A stretch of DNA of 64,000 nt from positions 62,001 to 126,000 of the forward strand of contig NZ_AYMP01000010.1 in assembly GCF_000633515.1 (NCBI RefSeq). The letters are read 5' to 3'. The stretch is from Morganella morganii H1r. GTDB lineage: Bacteria > Pseudomonadota > Gammaproteobacteria > Enterobacterales > Enterobacteriaceae. The notes beneath the pieces are model-generated. The model searched no databases, had not been told where the DNA came from, and saw only the letters and a program-made list of their open reading frames with translations. Made by a program: the position numbers and the translations under genes. Below, piece after piece: positions 16,873-26,734 of the stretch; position 1 is the first letter of the stretch; every line of letters starts with the position of its first letter.

Positions 16873-18852
16873 TCATGATTGTTTCCGGAAGCGGCTGACC
16901 AGCATTAACCCCAGGAAATAGCTGCCGCCAAGGACAGAGACCAATGTTCCGGCTGCTATCTGTGACGGCCAGATAAGCGTTTGTCCCAGCCAGTCCGCCC
17001 ATATCATCAGTACGGCGCCTGCCAGACCGGCAAAAATCAGCTGTGATTTCACTTTTTGAGCACCGCACAACGCCGCCATATGTGGCGCAATCAGACCGGT
17101 AAAGGCCAGTGGTCCGACAGTTGCTGTCACCAGTGCACACAACAGGGCAACCAGTGTCAGCATCAGCAGAGCGGTACGGCCGGTATGCAATCCGCGGGCC
17201 TGAGCAAATGTTCTGCCGATGGATATCAGCGTCAGACGGCGGCTGAGTGCCAGTATGATCACTGTCAGTCCGGCAATCACGGATGCAAAAAGTACACTTT
17301 GCTCTCCGCTGACACGATAGGTGGAACCGGACAGCCACAGCAGTATCCGGTAATTACTCAATGCCCCCTGCGCCAGAAAGAACTGCACAAAGGCTTCCAG
17401 TCCCGCCGTCAGCGCAATCCCGGTAAGGATTAATGTTGCCGGTGCAAACTGGTGCCGGCGTCCGAGTAAAAGCAGAAGTCCGAGTACCAGGGCACTGCCG
17501 GTCAGTGCTGCTCCCCAGAGGGAAGTCTGAATCATATTTCCCGTTAATACGCTTATCAGGATAAGTGCAACCGTCGCACCGGATGACACACCAAGAATAT
17601 CCGGGCTTGCCAGCGGATTATAAATTAACCGTTGTAACAGGGTTCCGGCCAGCGCCAGTGCAACACCTGCTGCGGCAGCAGACAATAACCGCGGCCATCT
17701 CAGAGACCAGCGGAAAGGCTCCGGAGCCTCCCACAGGAAGCCGGTTTCCGATTGCTGAAAAAAGACCGTGGTCATCAGCCCTGCAAACAGCAGAAGTACA
17801 ACAACACTCATTGCGTGCGGCAGAAAACGGGGAGAAATAACCGGTTTCAGAATAATTGTCATCTGATCCTGTGCGGTGAAACGGCGGCGGCTGAATACAA
17901 TAAGTGCAGGTGCACCAATGGCGGCAGTCATCACACCGGTCGGGATCACCGTCTGCATCAGTTGCCCGAGAGCCAGAGCCAGGGTGTCAGCAAACAACAG
18001 TAAAAACGCCCCGGCAATCACGGAGAAAATCAGCTCCTGTAACGCAGTGCGTGCACCGGCAATCCGGACAAGATTCGGTGCCAGCAATCCGATAAAGCCA
18101 ATCATACCGGCAGTGCTGATCACGACTGAAACCAGCCATGCGGAAAGTACCATAAACAGCAAAAATACCGGTAAAACAGATAATCCGCGTGCTTGTGCGC
18201 CCTGGTGTCCCAGCCGTAATACCGTCAGTATCCGCGGGGCGAACAGCAGAATAAACAAAACAGGCAGCAGGCGCGGCATAACACCGGTGACATTCTGCCA
18301 GCCATCCTGAGTCAGATCACCGGCTCCCCACATAAAGATATTTTGCGCAAACTGCGAATTCAGTGTAATCACCGCAGTTGCAATGGCACCGAGCAGAATA
18401 TTGACCACCATACCGGAAACAATCAGTGGTAATCCTGTAATATTACGGTTTCCTGTAATCAGGATGACAAATGCAAACGCCAGCAGCGCACCTGCGGTTG
18501 CAACAGGAACGGCATAATCAGCAGACAATTCACTGAAACTGACAGATAAAATAACCAGTGCAAGCCAGGCACCGGATGATGTTCCGAGCGTCATCGGGGA
18601 CGTGAGGTTATTTTGTGTCAGTTGTTGCATCAGGCTGCCGGTCAGCCCCAGCGTCGCACCCGCCAGCAATGCCATGCACAGTCTCGGCAATTGTCCGTAA
18701 AGATAAAATACAGCCGGAAACGTTTGTGCCGCTTCCGGCGTAAAAATCAGGCTGAGTTGCTGTTGCGGAGATAATCCGGGCTCAAGCTGCAAGTTAATCA
18801 CTATCAGCAGAATAAACAGCAGCGGAAAGAGTATAAGGTAACGGATTTTCAT
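16873..18852 (-). CDS. fhuB: Siderophore ABC transporter, double-length permease (FhuB-like)
   Basis: The inner-membrane channel of an iron-hydroxamate-type importer. At 659 residues it is two fused FecCD permease units, the arrangement of FhuB (660 in E. coli). Each half carries the GxxTxxSG-type loop: LGTSSGAWLALV near 92 and GVSSGATVALI near 423, and each has the ATPase-contacting region: GARGLSVLP-like AQARGLSVLPVF near 220 and AQARGLHTGRT near 550, then GLLAPNLVRIAG and GLIAPHMAALCG. It overlaps the binding-protein gene by four bases and is the last gene of the operon. Confidence 0.9.
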   Translation of the reverse strand: MKIRYLILFPLLFILLIVINLQLEPGLSPQQQLSLIFTPEAAQTFPAVFYLYGQLPRLCMALLAGATLGLTGSLMQQLTQNNLTSPMTLGTSSGAWLALVILSVSFSELSADYAVPVATAGALLAFAFVILITGNRNITGLPLIVSGMVVNILLGAIATAVITLNSQFAQNIFMWGAGDLTQDGWQNVTGVMPRLLPVLFILLFAPRILTVLRLGHQGAQARGLSVLPVFLLFMVLSAWLVSVVISTAGMIGFIGLLAPNLVRIAGARTALQELIFSVIAGAFLLLFADTLALALGQLMQTVIPTGVMTAAIGAPALIVFSRRRFTAQDQMTIILKPVISPRFLPHAMSVVVLLLFAGLMTTVFFQQSETGFLWEAPEPFRWSLRWPRLLSAAAAGVALALAGTLLQRLIYNPLASPDILGVSSGATVALILISVLTGNMIQTSLWGAALTGSALVLGLLLLLGRRHQFAPATLILTGIALTAGLEAFVQFFLAQGALSNYRILLWLSGSTYRVSGEQSVLFASVIAGLTVIILALSRRLTLISIGRTFAQARGLHTGRTALLMLTLVALLCALVTATVGPLAFTGLIAPHMAALCGAQKVKSQLIFAGLAGAVLMIWADWLGQTLIWPSQIAAGTLVSVLGGSYFLGLMLVSRFRKQS

Positions 18853-19772
18853 GAGGCGGGCGCAATCTCCAGTAAACTATCCGTAATGGCATCCGCCATC
18901 CGCTGCAATGAACGGACACCGCCGTAATTCCAGACCGGCGCAACGCCATTGATTTTGCCTTGCTTCACAAATGGCATCGCTTGCCACAGACGGGTGTCTG
19001 CCAGTTTTTTTTCTTCCGGAAAAGGGCGAAACCAGAGAACATAGCCATCACCGGCGTCCTGTAATACATTGATCCGCCGCTGGGCGATTCCCCAGGGCTG
19101 CGCGTCCAGGGGGATTGCCGGTGTCAGGCCAAGGTTACGCAGTACATAGTTAACAGCGGAATTATCAGCCGGCAGAAAAACGGTGGTCAGCGTGGAAAAG
19201 CGAATGACAGTAACCCGGGTACCCGGCGGATAGACCGCCGCCAGTTTATTGCTCAGCTCCGTAAACCGCTGCGTTAAAGCGGCCAGTTGTTCATCCGCCT
19301 GCTGTTCTCTGCCAAAAAGTATCCCCAGCGTTTTAAGGTGACGGATAGCCACCGGAGCGGCATCATCTGCTGATGAAAAATTGGTCAGATAAACGACGGG
19401 CGCTATCTGCTCTAACAGCGGAATCAGATCTGCCTGTGATGCACCCGCCAGGATGACATCCGGCTTCAGTCCGGCAATTTTTTCGAGATTCGGTTCTGCC
19501 CGGGTTCCGGTGTCAGCCACATTTTCTGTCAGTACCGGCAGTCCGACCCACTGCCGGTAACCGCTGGTTTCTGTTGCCCCGGCAGGGGTTATCCCTAATG
19601 ACAGCGTTTGTTCAAGCAGATCCCAGTCCAGCACCACGACCCGCTGCGGTATGGTTTCAAACGTGTGCCCGCCACGGTCATCATTTATTGTGACTGCCGC
19701 CAGCCCTGTTCCCGTGAACATCAAAAAAAACAGGGCGGATAACTGAATTAAACGTAATAACATCAGTTGCAT
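18849..19772 (-). CDS. fhuD: Siderophore periplasmic binding protein (FhuD-like)
   Basis: A 307-residue class III periplasmic binding protein that hands ferric siderophore to the permease. It has a hydrophobic N-terminal signal peptide (about residues 1-25, ending GTGLAA) with no lipobox Cys, then the family's RVVVLDWDLLEQTLSLGITP, DTGTRAEPNLEKIAGLKPDVIL and, near the end, LWQAMPFVKQGKINGVAPVWNYGG. The last block closely resembles FhuD of E. coli. It overlaps the ATPase gene by ten bases and the permease gene by four, so expression is tightly coupled. Confidence 0.88.
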   Translation of the reverse strand: MQLMLLRLIQLSALFFLMFTGTGLAAVTINDDRGGHTFETIPQRVVVLDWDLLEQTLSLGITPAGATETSGYRQWVGLPVLTENVADTGTRAEPNLEKIAGLKPDVILAGASQADLIPLLEQIAPVVYLTNFSSADDAAPVAIRHLKTLGILFGREQQADEQLAALTQRFTELSNKLAAVYPPGTRVTVIRFSTLTTVFLPADNSAVNYVLRNLGLTPAIPLDAQPWGIAQRRINVLQDAGDGYVLWFRPFPEEKKLADTRLWQAMPFVKQGKINGVAPVWNYGGVRSLQRMADAITDSLLEIAPAS

Positions 19773-20536
19773 ACGACTGCTACTTTTCGTTGCTCCGCAC
19801 CCGGATGCGGTATTAACCGGATAGCTGTTTCATATAATCCGGAAAGACGGGTTTCATCCTCCAGCAGTGCAGCATTGCCTTCAAACGCGACTTTGCCTTT
19901 TTTCAGGGCGATAATATGGGTTGCATACTGCAATGCAAGATTAAGATCATGAAGGATAACGATGATACCGGTATGCTGTGTGCGGTTTAAATCCTGCAGC
20001 AGTCTCATCAGTTGGTATTGATGATGAATATCCAGCGCGGATGTCGGTTCATCGAGGATCAGTACCGGGGATCGCTGTGCCAGTAACATGGCAACCCATG
20101 CACGCTGGCGTTCACCACCGGATAAGTTATCGGCGGGTATTTGTGCAAATTCCGTGACACCGGCACTCTCCATGGCTTGTGAGATGATAATGTTATCTTC
20201 CGGATGCCGGCGGCCAAATGTACCGCGCCAGGGAAAACGTCCCAGACTGACCAGCTCACGAACGGTCAGTCCGGCAGAAACCGGCAGTTTTTGCGGCAAA
20301 AATGCCACTTGTTGCGCCAGCTCCCGTTTGGTGTAAGCGGTGAGGTTTTTATTATTCAGCAAAATTTCCCCCTGATCCGGCCGGGTCTGACCGGCCAGCA
20401 GATCAACCAGGGTGGATTTTCCTGACCCGTTATGGCCAAGCACAACAGTCAGTTCTGTTGCCGGGATCGTCAGGGACGGGACGGATAAAATTACCCTCCC
20501 GTCACGGACAACACGGATATCATTCAGTGCAAACAT
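19763..20536 (-). CDS. fhuC: Siderophore ABC transporter ATPase (FhuC-like)
   Basis: The 257-residue ATPase drives import through the FhuB-like channel. Walker A is GHNGSGKSTL near 36-45, the Q-loop is in AFLPQKLPV near 84, the ABC signature is NLSGGERQRAW near 139, Walker B is VLILDEPTSALD near 160, and the switch His is in VILHDLNLAL near 194. It starts two bases after the receptor stop, in the order receptor-ATPase-binding protein-permease, the same as fhuACDB. Confidence 0.92.
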   Translation of the reverse strand: MFALNDIRVVRDGRVILSVPSLTIPATELTVVLGHNGSGKSTLVDLLAGQTRPDQGEILLNNKNLTAYTKRELAQQVAFLPQKLPVSAGLTVRELVSLGRFPWRGTFGRRHPEDNIIISQAMESAGVTEFAQIPADNLSGGERQRAWVAMLLAQRSPVLILDEPTSALDIHHQYQLMRLLQDLNRTQHTGIIVILHDLNLALQYATHIIALKKGKVAFEGNAALLEDETRLSGLYETAIRLIPHPGAEQRKVAVVCN

Positions 20537-20538
20537 AA

Positions 20539-22614
20539 CTACCAGCTGTATTTGGTCTGAACGACAACAGAACGGGATTGGCCGTAATAACAGTAATAAT
20601 CACATGCAGAAATATATTCTTTATTCAGCAGATTATTCACATTGACCTGAAGCTGCCACTGTTTGTTCAGCTTATAAATTACCGCAGCATCCCATAATGC
20701 CGCAGATGACACCGTGCGGTCACTGCTCGCCGGATTGTCTTTTGATTTACCGAGATAGCGGACACCGGAACCGAGTGTCAGTTCTCCGCTGCCGGTTACC
20801 GGCAGTGTGTAATTGATCCAGGCGGAAGCCATGTGCTCAGGGATAAGCGCAGTCTGCTTACGTCCCTGACCACCGGTATTATCTGTTTTGGCATTTGTGT
20901 AGGTATAGGATGCCTGAACATTGACATTATCAGTCAATTTCACAAATCCTTCAGCTTCTGCGCCTGTTGATGTGACTTTTCCTGTCTGCGTGGCAACAGA
21001 GGTATCCGGATTGGTAACCAGTGCATTTTTCTGTTCAATACTGAACCAGGCAATATTCAGATAACCATCGAGGAATGAAGGCGTATACTTGACGCCGGCC
21101 TCAATTTGTTCACCTTTCAGCGGTTTATACAAATCGCCGGTCGCAGGGTCGATGGTGCTCATCACTTCAAATGACTGTGAATAGCTGGTATAGGGTGATA
21201 ACCCGTTATCCGCCAGATACATCAGCCCGGCATTGACACTCACCTCACCATCATTCCGGGATTTATCGTTATGAGCTGTCTGATTTTTATTCTCAGTTTT
21301 TACCTGATCATAACGCATCCCGGCAACACCAATCCATTTACCGTCCAGCTTGATTTGATACCGGGAATAGAGGCTTGCCTGAGTTTTATTTATTGTCCGG
21401 TTAATATTGTCAGCCGGATCCAGTGGTACGTATTGTCCGTAGACCGGATTCCACGGATTGATCGGACTGAATGCATAACTGTCCTGTTCATCACCTTTTG
21501 TCCGGTGATACTGAATTTCAGCCCCTGCCAGCAGGGTGTGCTCCAGACGTTCTGAATCCCACTGTCCCGTCAGGTTGTTATCGAATGTGATACTCTGGCT
21601 GTTACCGTCACGGAATACAACGCCGCGGGCGAGAGAGGTTGCAGATGTATCTGCGTTCGGAAATGCATACACACTGCGCAGCGTCAGGGAGTTATAACCA
21701 TAATTCAGGCGCTGGGAGAAACGCCAGGTCGTGTCAATATCGTGTTCCAGCAGATATCCGGCGGAAAACTGTGAGCGCTTGTATTTATCATAATCCGGCT
21801 CGCCAAGATTCGCTGACGGTTTAATTTTGCCGTAAGGTGAATCGATCAGTGTACCGGCTGCAGGGAAAAACGGGTTGGTTGGTGTACCGTCATCATGCAG
21901 ATACGTTGCCATCAGTGTCAGCATGGTATCGTCAGAAAGCGCCATCGCAAGTGAAGGCGCCAGATAAATTCGTTTGTTATCCGTTTTATCCAGTTCACCG
22001 TCCGCCTGTTTCATTAAACCGACTACCCGGTAACGGATATCACCATCATCGCTGGCATGACCGGCAACATCAAAACCAAATCCGCGCTGATCATTATTTC
22101 CTGCTTCAAGGAAAAATTCCCCTTTCGGGGTAAACAGCGGTTTTTTAGTCACCACGTTTACCGCACCACCGGGGGTAGATTCGCCAAACAGAACCGCAGA
22201 CGCCCCTTTAACAACTTCAATTTTTTCGAAACCGTAAGGTTCAAGCAGCCAGGTATAATACCCGTCGCGGAATAAACGACTGTTATCCAGATAGGTCGCG
22301 GCATCAAAACCACGGACTTTAAACCAGTCAGTGTCATTATCCGCACCGTAAGGCTGAGCTGTTACCCCGGCGGTGTAGCGCAGTGCTTCATCCAGTTTTT
22401 GCGGTGCACGGGTTTCCAGCTCTTTTTGTGTAATAACAGAAACAGATTGCGGTGTTTCCTGTAATGCGGTGTCAACTTTCAGCGCCCCGGCACTGACAAC
22501 AACAGTGTCAGAAGTATTACTGTTTGCTGTTTGTGAGTACGCAGGTACAGCACAAAGGGCAACGAAAACATGAAGTGTGATAGCCGAAGGTTTGAAATAA
22601 AAAAAATTAGCCAT
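20539..22614 (-). CDS. TonB-dependent siderophore receptor (FhuA/FoxA type)
   Basis: The outer-membrane receptor of the operon, about 691 residues from the chosen ATG. A signal peptide (to about residue 28, VPAYSQ) is followed by the TonB box region DTVVVSAG, the plug (QETPQSVSVITQKEL, VRGFDAATYLDNSRLFRD, GASAVLFGESTPGGAVNVVTKKP) and a barrel ending in aromatic SRSVVVQTKYSW. A paired-Cys loop CDYYCYYG precedes the last strand, as in hydroxamate receptors. The start at 22614 was preferred because the longer frame to 22662 would place the Fur box within the coding sequence. The ligand is not determined; ferrichrome- or ferrioxamine-like is inferred from the fhu-type partners, and a carboxylate such as rhizoferrin is not excluded. 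Confidence 0.87.
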   Translation of the reverse strand: MANFFYFKPSAITLHVFVALCAVPAYSQTANSNTSDTVVVSAGALKVDTALQETPQSVSVITQKELETRAPQKLDEALRYTAGVTAQPYGADNDTDWFKVRGFDAATYLDNSRLFRDGYYTWLLEPYGFEKIEVVKGASAVLFGESTPGGAVNVVTKKPLFTPKGEFFLEAGNNDQRGFGFDVAGHASDDGDIRYRVVGLMKQADGELDKTDNKRIYLAPSLAMALSDDTMLTLMATYLHDDGTPTNPFFPAAGTLIDSPYGKIKPSANLGEPDYDKYKRSQFSAGYLLEHDIDTTWRFSQRLNYGYNSLTLRSVYAFPNADTSATSLARGVVFRDGNSQSITFDNNLTGQWDSERLEHTLLAGAEIQYHRTKGDEQDSYAFSPINPWNPVYGQYVPLDPADNINRTINKTQASLYSRYQIKLDGKWIGVAGMRYDQVKTENKNQTAHNDKSRNDGEVSVNAGLMYLADNGLSPYTSYSQSFEVMSTIDPATGDLYKPLKGEQIEAGVKYTPSFLDGYLNIAWFSIEQKNALVTNPDTSVATQTGKVTSTGAEAEGFVKLTDNVNVQASYTYTNAKTDNTGGQGRKQTALIPEHMASAWINYTLPVTGSGELTLGSGVRYLGKSKDNPASSDRTVSSAALWDAAVIYKLNKQWQLQVNVNNLLNKEYISACDYYCYYGQSRSVVVQTKYSW

Positions 22615-22640
22615 GGTGCCCCGGAAAGACGAATAATAAC

Positions 22641-22659
22641 GATAATGAGTATTATTAAC
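22641..22659. promoter_or_regulatory. Fur box upstream of the siderophore operon
   Basis: GATAATGAGTATTATTAAC matches 15 of 19 positions of the Fur consensus GATAATGATAATCATTATC and lies 27 bases upstream of the receptor ATG at 22614. Iron-dependent repression of the whole four-gene operon follows. Confidence 0.75.
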
Positions 22660-22771
22660 CATAGTTATGCTGTATGGAACTAAAATTTATACCGGTACGG
22701 AAGAAAGGGAGGAGATCATCTGCAGCAGATTTGTACTACCCCCGGGAGTCTTTGTAAGCCTCCCGATAAAG

Positions 22772-22796
22772 AAAAGCCCCCGGAAACAGGGGCTTT
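22772..22796 (-). terminator. Terminator of dps
   Basis: On the minus strand AAAGCCCC-TGTTTCC-GGGGGCTTTT forms a stable hairpin ending in T residues 27 bases after the dps stop. A further CGGGAG/CTCCCG stem sits just beyond at about 22743-22765. Confidence 0.85.
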
Positions 22797-22823
22797 GACC
22801 AATTTGGTTTTAAAACCTGATAA

Positions 22824-23348
22824 TCAGTGGCCGGATGTTTTTGCTTCGCGACAGGCTTCGAATAAAAACCAAACACGGCGCTCCGTTTCGTCAATCCAGT
22901 TTTCAATCAGGCTGGTTGTCGGGTAATCACCATACCCGGATGTTAATTCATGTGCTTCTCTGAATTCCGCAGCTAACTGTTTATTATCCTCGCAAAGTTC
23001 CGCGAGCATATCTAACGGTTCAACATAGTCCGCGTTGTTATCATTGATTCTTTGCATTTTTGAAATCTGGCTGACGGAACGTAATGTCATACCGCCAATT
23101 TTACGGACACGTTCAGCAATCGGATCAGTCATTGCATATAGCTGCTCACTATGCTCATCCAGCAGAAGGTGATAATCGCGAAAATGCGGACCGCTCATAT
23201 GCCAGTGAAAGTTTTTTGTTTTCAGATAAATAGCGAAAATATCAGCGAGTATCGCATTCATTGCAGCGCTGATGGATTTAGTCGCTTCCGGAGATAAATC
23301 TGAAGGGGTTTTTAAGGGTCTGACCTGCAGGTCTTTAGATGTACTCAT
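22824..23348 (-). CDS. dps: Dps, DNA-protecting ferritin-like protein
   Basis: Dps forms a dodecamer that oxidises and stores iron and coats DNA in starvation or oxidative stress. The 174-residue protein has a lysine/arginine-containing N-terminal tail (MSTSKDLQVRPLK), the ferroxidase-site helix KNFHWHMSGPHFRDYH with DEHSEQLY about 28 residues on, and DPIAERVRKIGG. The start at 23348 has AAGGAG seven bases upstream; a longer frame to 23528 lacks one. It is monocistronic, next to the iron-uptake operon. Confidence 0.92.
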   Translation of the reverse strand: MSTSKDLQVRPLKTPSDLSPEATKSISAAMNAILADIFAIYLKTKNFHWHMSGPHFRDYHLLLDEHSEQLYAMTDPIAERVRKIGGMTLRSVSQISKMQRINDNNADYVEPLDMLAELCEDNKQLAAEFREAHELTSGYGDYPTTSLIENWIDETERRVWFLFEACREAKTSGH

Positions 23349-23661
23349 TATTTGCTCCTTAGAGTTAAAACTGTCCGGGAAAATAACTATCAGTACTTTG
23401 AATCTCTGTTCTAAACAATACTCTGCTGTCACTTTATTACAAGAAATTAATGAGAGGCAAGGGGAAGCGGACAATAGTATACCGGCGTTAATATGCCGGG
23501 TGTTATCCGGAACAAGTGTGATTGTCATGGTTTAATAAATCGGGTCACCTGAACAGCGGTGATATGCTCACCTCAGGACAACACAGGTGCTGAAAAACGC
23601 CACCGTATTGAAGAAATATTTCACATTGATATCTGCTGTAAACCGGACTTTCCTGAAAGCA

Positions 23662-23691
23662 AAAAAGACGAAGATTCCTCCCCGTCTTTTT
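23662..23691 (-). terminator. Terminator after the autotransporter gene
   Basis: AAAAAGACG pairs with CGTCTTTTT across a 12-base loop, 20 bases beyond the autotransporter stop. A and T runs on both sides make it bidirectional. Confidence 0.8.
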
Positions 23692-23710
23692 ACTTACAGC
23701 ACCTCACATA

Positions 23711-26581
23711 TTAAAAGCTGAAACGGTATCCGCCGTTAATCTGGTACTGATCAAACCGGTTGCCTGTTGCGCTGTCAGCTTCAGCATACAGGGTATGTTT
23801 TTTGCTGATACCGGCGCTGATGCCCAGTCCGTTGTTCCACCAGTTTCCTTTGAAGCTGTGTGCTTCGCGGGAGCCGTTGAGTTTATAGTCGGTGTTGCCC
23901 TGAAACTCTCTGACAAAACCGGTTTTCAGGTAAACGTTGATCCGGTTGTCACCGGTTGTGGTTTCATAACCGATCAGTGTACCGGCGCGTCCGATGGTGG
24001 AATCATAGCTGCTGAGGTCGATTTTCAGGCCGTTGCCGGCGTGAATACCGGCTGAGCCCTGATGGCTGTAGGTCAGCTGCGCCTGCGGTTCGATATAGAA
24101 ACCATTGCCGGTCTGGCTCAGGCTGAATTTCCGGCCTGCTTCCGCTGATAAACTGACACCCGTTGAGCTGCCGTCGCCGCTGACTGTATTGTTCTGGCTG
24201 TCCGATACGCTGAATTTGTTTTTCAGCCGTGAAATTTTGGCAATACCGTCAACATAGAAACCGTTATCTGCCATATAGGTGGTGTAAAGCCCCAGATGGT
24301 ATGTGCGGACAGTGCCGTCCCCGCCGCGATAGTCCGGCGAGCCCTGCGTTAAGCCCGCAAAGGTACCGATATACAGCGGCGTGTCGGGTGAGATACGTTT
24401 ATCAAAGCCCAGTTGTGTGCCGCCGTAGGCCATGCCGAATCCGCTCATTTTACCGCCGGCAAAGGAATTGAATTTACCGCCGAAGCCTCTCAGCCATGCA
24501 TTATTATCTCCGCCGTTCTGACGCAGGTCACCCATGCGCTGCATCAGTGTCTGAGTCTCTGCGTAGTTAATCAGATAACCCACGTTCAGGAAATTACCGC
24601 CTGCATCTGCGGTGGTGGTGATCGGTGGTTTCGGTTTTTCAGGTTCCGGCTTCGGTTTTGGTTCCGGCTCAGGATCAGGATCCGGAACTACCGGTGGCGG
24701 AACATAGGCGCCTGAGGAGTACAGTTCCCAGTTATTGCCATTCTTGCGCACATCATACAGGTAGCCGCCTAACTCGACTTCAGACGCGGAAGTGAAATTA
24801 GCTGTACCATCTGCGGTTTCCACGACGGTCAGAATTTCATTCCCGGTTGTGGCCAGGCTGCCGCGGTTTAAGACGGTTAATGAATGATCACCAGAGCTGG
24901 TACCGGTTACCACCAGTTTATCACCGGCGTTGTTGACACCATCGCCGTCACCGACAATATCGGTGCGCAGCGTGAATGCGCCGTTACCGCTGAGATTGGC
25001 GATACTCAGTGTTGAGTAACCGGTGCCGGATAACCGGTGCGATAAATCGACGGTGGTATTATTCAGTACCAGATTATCCAGGCCGGAATCATCCGTGACA
25101 TTCCAGCGGCTGTTGTCCATGGTGACGTTCAGCTGCCCGCCGTTGAGGTTATCGCTGTAGGCGTTCCCGGTCCACTGTGAACCGGATGTCATATCCACAT
25201 TGATCAGCCCGCCACGTGACTGAATACCGCCGTTGATCAGCATTTTGCCCGTTGCATTAATCCGGCTGGCGGCATAGCCGTCATTGTGCTGAGTGGCAAT
25301 CGCTATCTGATCAGCGGTTGCCATATTAATGGTCAGGCCGCCGGTCAGATCAATCAGACTACTGGTCATGGCATAGATACCACGGGTACCGGCAGCGCCT
25401 GTCACCGAGATATTTTCACCGGTTATGACGCCGCCGCCCAGCGCCCACAATCCCAGAGCCAGACTGCCGTTACGGTCAATCGTAATATCGGTGTTTTCCA
25501 GATTGATTTTAGCACCGGAAAACTGAGCAGATGCTCCGTAAGAGCCCCCGGCAAAAATGGTATTGCGGTTATCCGCTGTGCCGGTGAAATTAATCGTCGC
25601 AGTGGTACCGTTAGTGACCAGACCACCGCCGGATTCAGAGGAAAAGTGACTACCGGCACCGATGTCGGCAGTTTCCGCCCGGACTTCAAGTGCGTTGGCG
25701 ATATCACCCCGCGCAATAATTGTCAGGGCATCGGCTTTGAGTTTACCGAAGCTCCAGATGCCCTGGCCGTTGTAGCCGTTGGTCATAATTTTGCTGCCGG
25801 TACCCAGATCAACAATTGAGCCACTCTGGATGTTCATACCGTATGCACTGGATCCCTGTGCATCGATGGTCAGCCCGGTGGCGGTAAAATGCGCCGGGCC
25901 TTCAGATGATGTGCCGTTCAGTCCGGCGACATAAACCCCGGAACTGCCGCTTCCGTTAGTTTTGATTGTGCTGCCGCTGCCCAGGCGGGCATTACTGCCG
26001 TAATCATTAACGGACAGGCCGATACCACTGTCACCTTTGGTTTCAACAGAGAGGCGATCGGCGGTCAGTGAGGAGGCATTGCTGACCACCACGCCTTTTG
26101 CCATCCCGGTTCCTTCAACGTTAACACGGGTGCCGGTTCCCAGGTTGGCCTGTACTTTTTTACCGGACAGGTCAATACCAATAGCGCTTTTACCGTTTAC
26201 ATCCACCGATAAGCCATTGGCGCTTAATACGCTGTTATTTCCCTGAATAACCACGCCTTTGGCGTATTTGGCCATGTCTGTCACGCTAACAGTGACATTA
26301 TTACCAAGGCTGATGGTTCCGGAGTTATTGTTATAAGTATTCAGAACACCATAGCGGTTTCCGGATGCATCCCCGGTATCGCCGGTGATCCGGTCGCCAT
26401 CGTTAACGGTAATATTGGTACCACTCTGACTGCCGATATCCGCAGCCTGTGCAGTCTGTAAACAGACTGCGGTACTCAGGCTGAGAAGTCCGGCGGCGGC
26501 TAACCAGCCCCGGAGTGATAATGCGGTGAATTCAGAATAAGGGGATCCCTGATATCCCCTGATAAATAATTTAATTTTCAT
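23711..26581 (-). CDS. Type V autotransporter (pertactin-like passenger, AT barrel)
   Basis: A 956-residue surface or secreted protein. An extended signal peptide occupies residues 1-46 (MKIKLFIRGY... ending TAQAA). The passenger, about 47-620, is a Gly/Asn/Ser-rich beta-helix with recurring GxGSxI-type turns and the pertactin-like VLNRGSLATTGNEILTVVET near its end. A proline/lysine-rich linker (PDPDPEPEPKPKPEPEKPKPP) near 640 leads to the 12-strand translocator, with YAETQTLMQRMGDLR and the terminal NGGYRFSF. No protease triad or RGD was noticed. The ATG at 26581 has AAAGGA six bases upstream. An MrpJ-like regulator precedes it by 153 bases on the same strand. Confidence 0.9.
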   Translation of the reverse strand: MKIKLFIRGYQGSPYSEFTALSLRGWLAAAGLLSLSTAVCLQTAQAADIGSQSGTNITVNDGDRITGDTGDASGNRYGVLNTYNNNSGTISLGNNVTVSVTDMAKYAKGVVIQGNNSVLSANGLSVDVNGKSAIGIDLSGKKVQANLGTGTRVNVEGTGMAKGVVVSNASSLTADRLSVETKGDSGIGLSVNDYGSNARLGSGSTIKTNGSGSSGVYVAGLNGTSSEGPAHFTATGLTIDAQGSSAYGMNIQSGSIVDLGTGSKIMTNGYNGQGIWSFGKLKADALTIIARGDIANALEVRAETADIGAGSHFSSESGGGLVTNGTTATINFTGTADNRNTIFAGGSYGASAQFSGAKINLENTDITIDRNGSLALGLWALGGGVITGENISVTGAAGTRGIYAMTSSLIDLTGGLTINMATADQIAIATQHNDGYAASRINATGKMLINGGIQSRGGLINVDMTSGSQWTGNAYSDNLNGGQLNVTMDNSRWNVTDDSGLDNLVLNNTTVDLSHRLSGTGYSTLSIANLSGNGAFTLRTDIVGDGDGVNNAGDKLVVTGTSSGDHSLTVLNRGSLATTGNEILTVVETADGTANFTSASEVELGGYLYDVRKNGNNWELYSSGAYVPPPVVPDPDPEPEPKPKPEPEKPKPPITTTADAGGNFLNVGYLINYAETQTLMQRMGDLRQNGGDNNAWLRGFGGKFNSFAGGKMSGFGMAYGGTQLGFDKRISPDTPLYIGTFAGLTQGSPDYRGGDGTVRTYHLGLYTTYMADNGFYVDGIAKISRLKNKFSVSDSQNNTVSGDGSSTGVSLSAEAGRKFSLSQTGNGFYIEPQAQLTYSHQGSAGIHAGNGLKIDLSSYDSTIGRAGTLIGYETTTGDNRINVYLKTGFVREFQGNTDYKLNGSREAHSFKGNWWNNGLGISAGISKKHTLYAEADSATGNRFDQYQINGGYRFSF

Positions 26582-26734
26582 AGTATTCCTTTTCATAATT
26601 TTTATTTTCCGGAAAACATAAAAATTATGTAAATAAGATATTTTTTATTGTTATGGTTATTGATGTGAGACGAAAAACAGGATAGTTCTCCCTGATGCGT
26701 AACAACAATAATTAACAGATTTATTAACCGGTAT

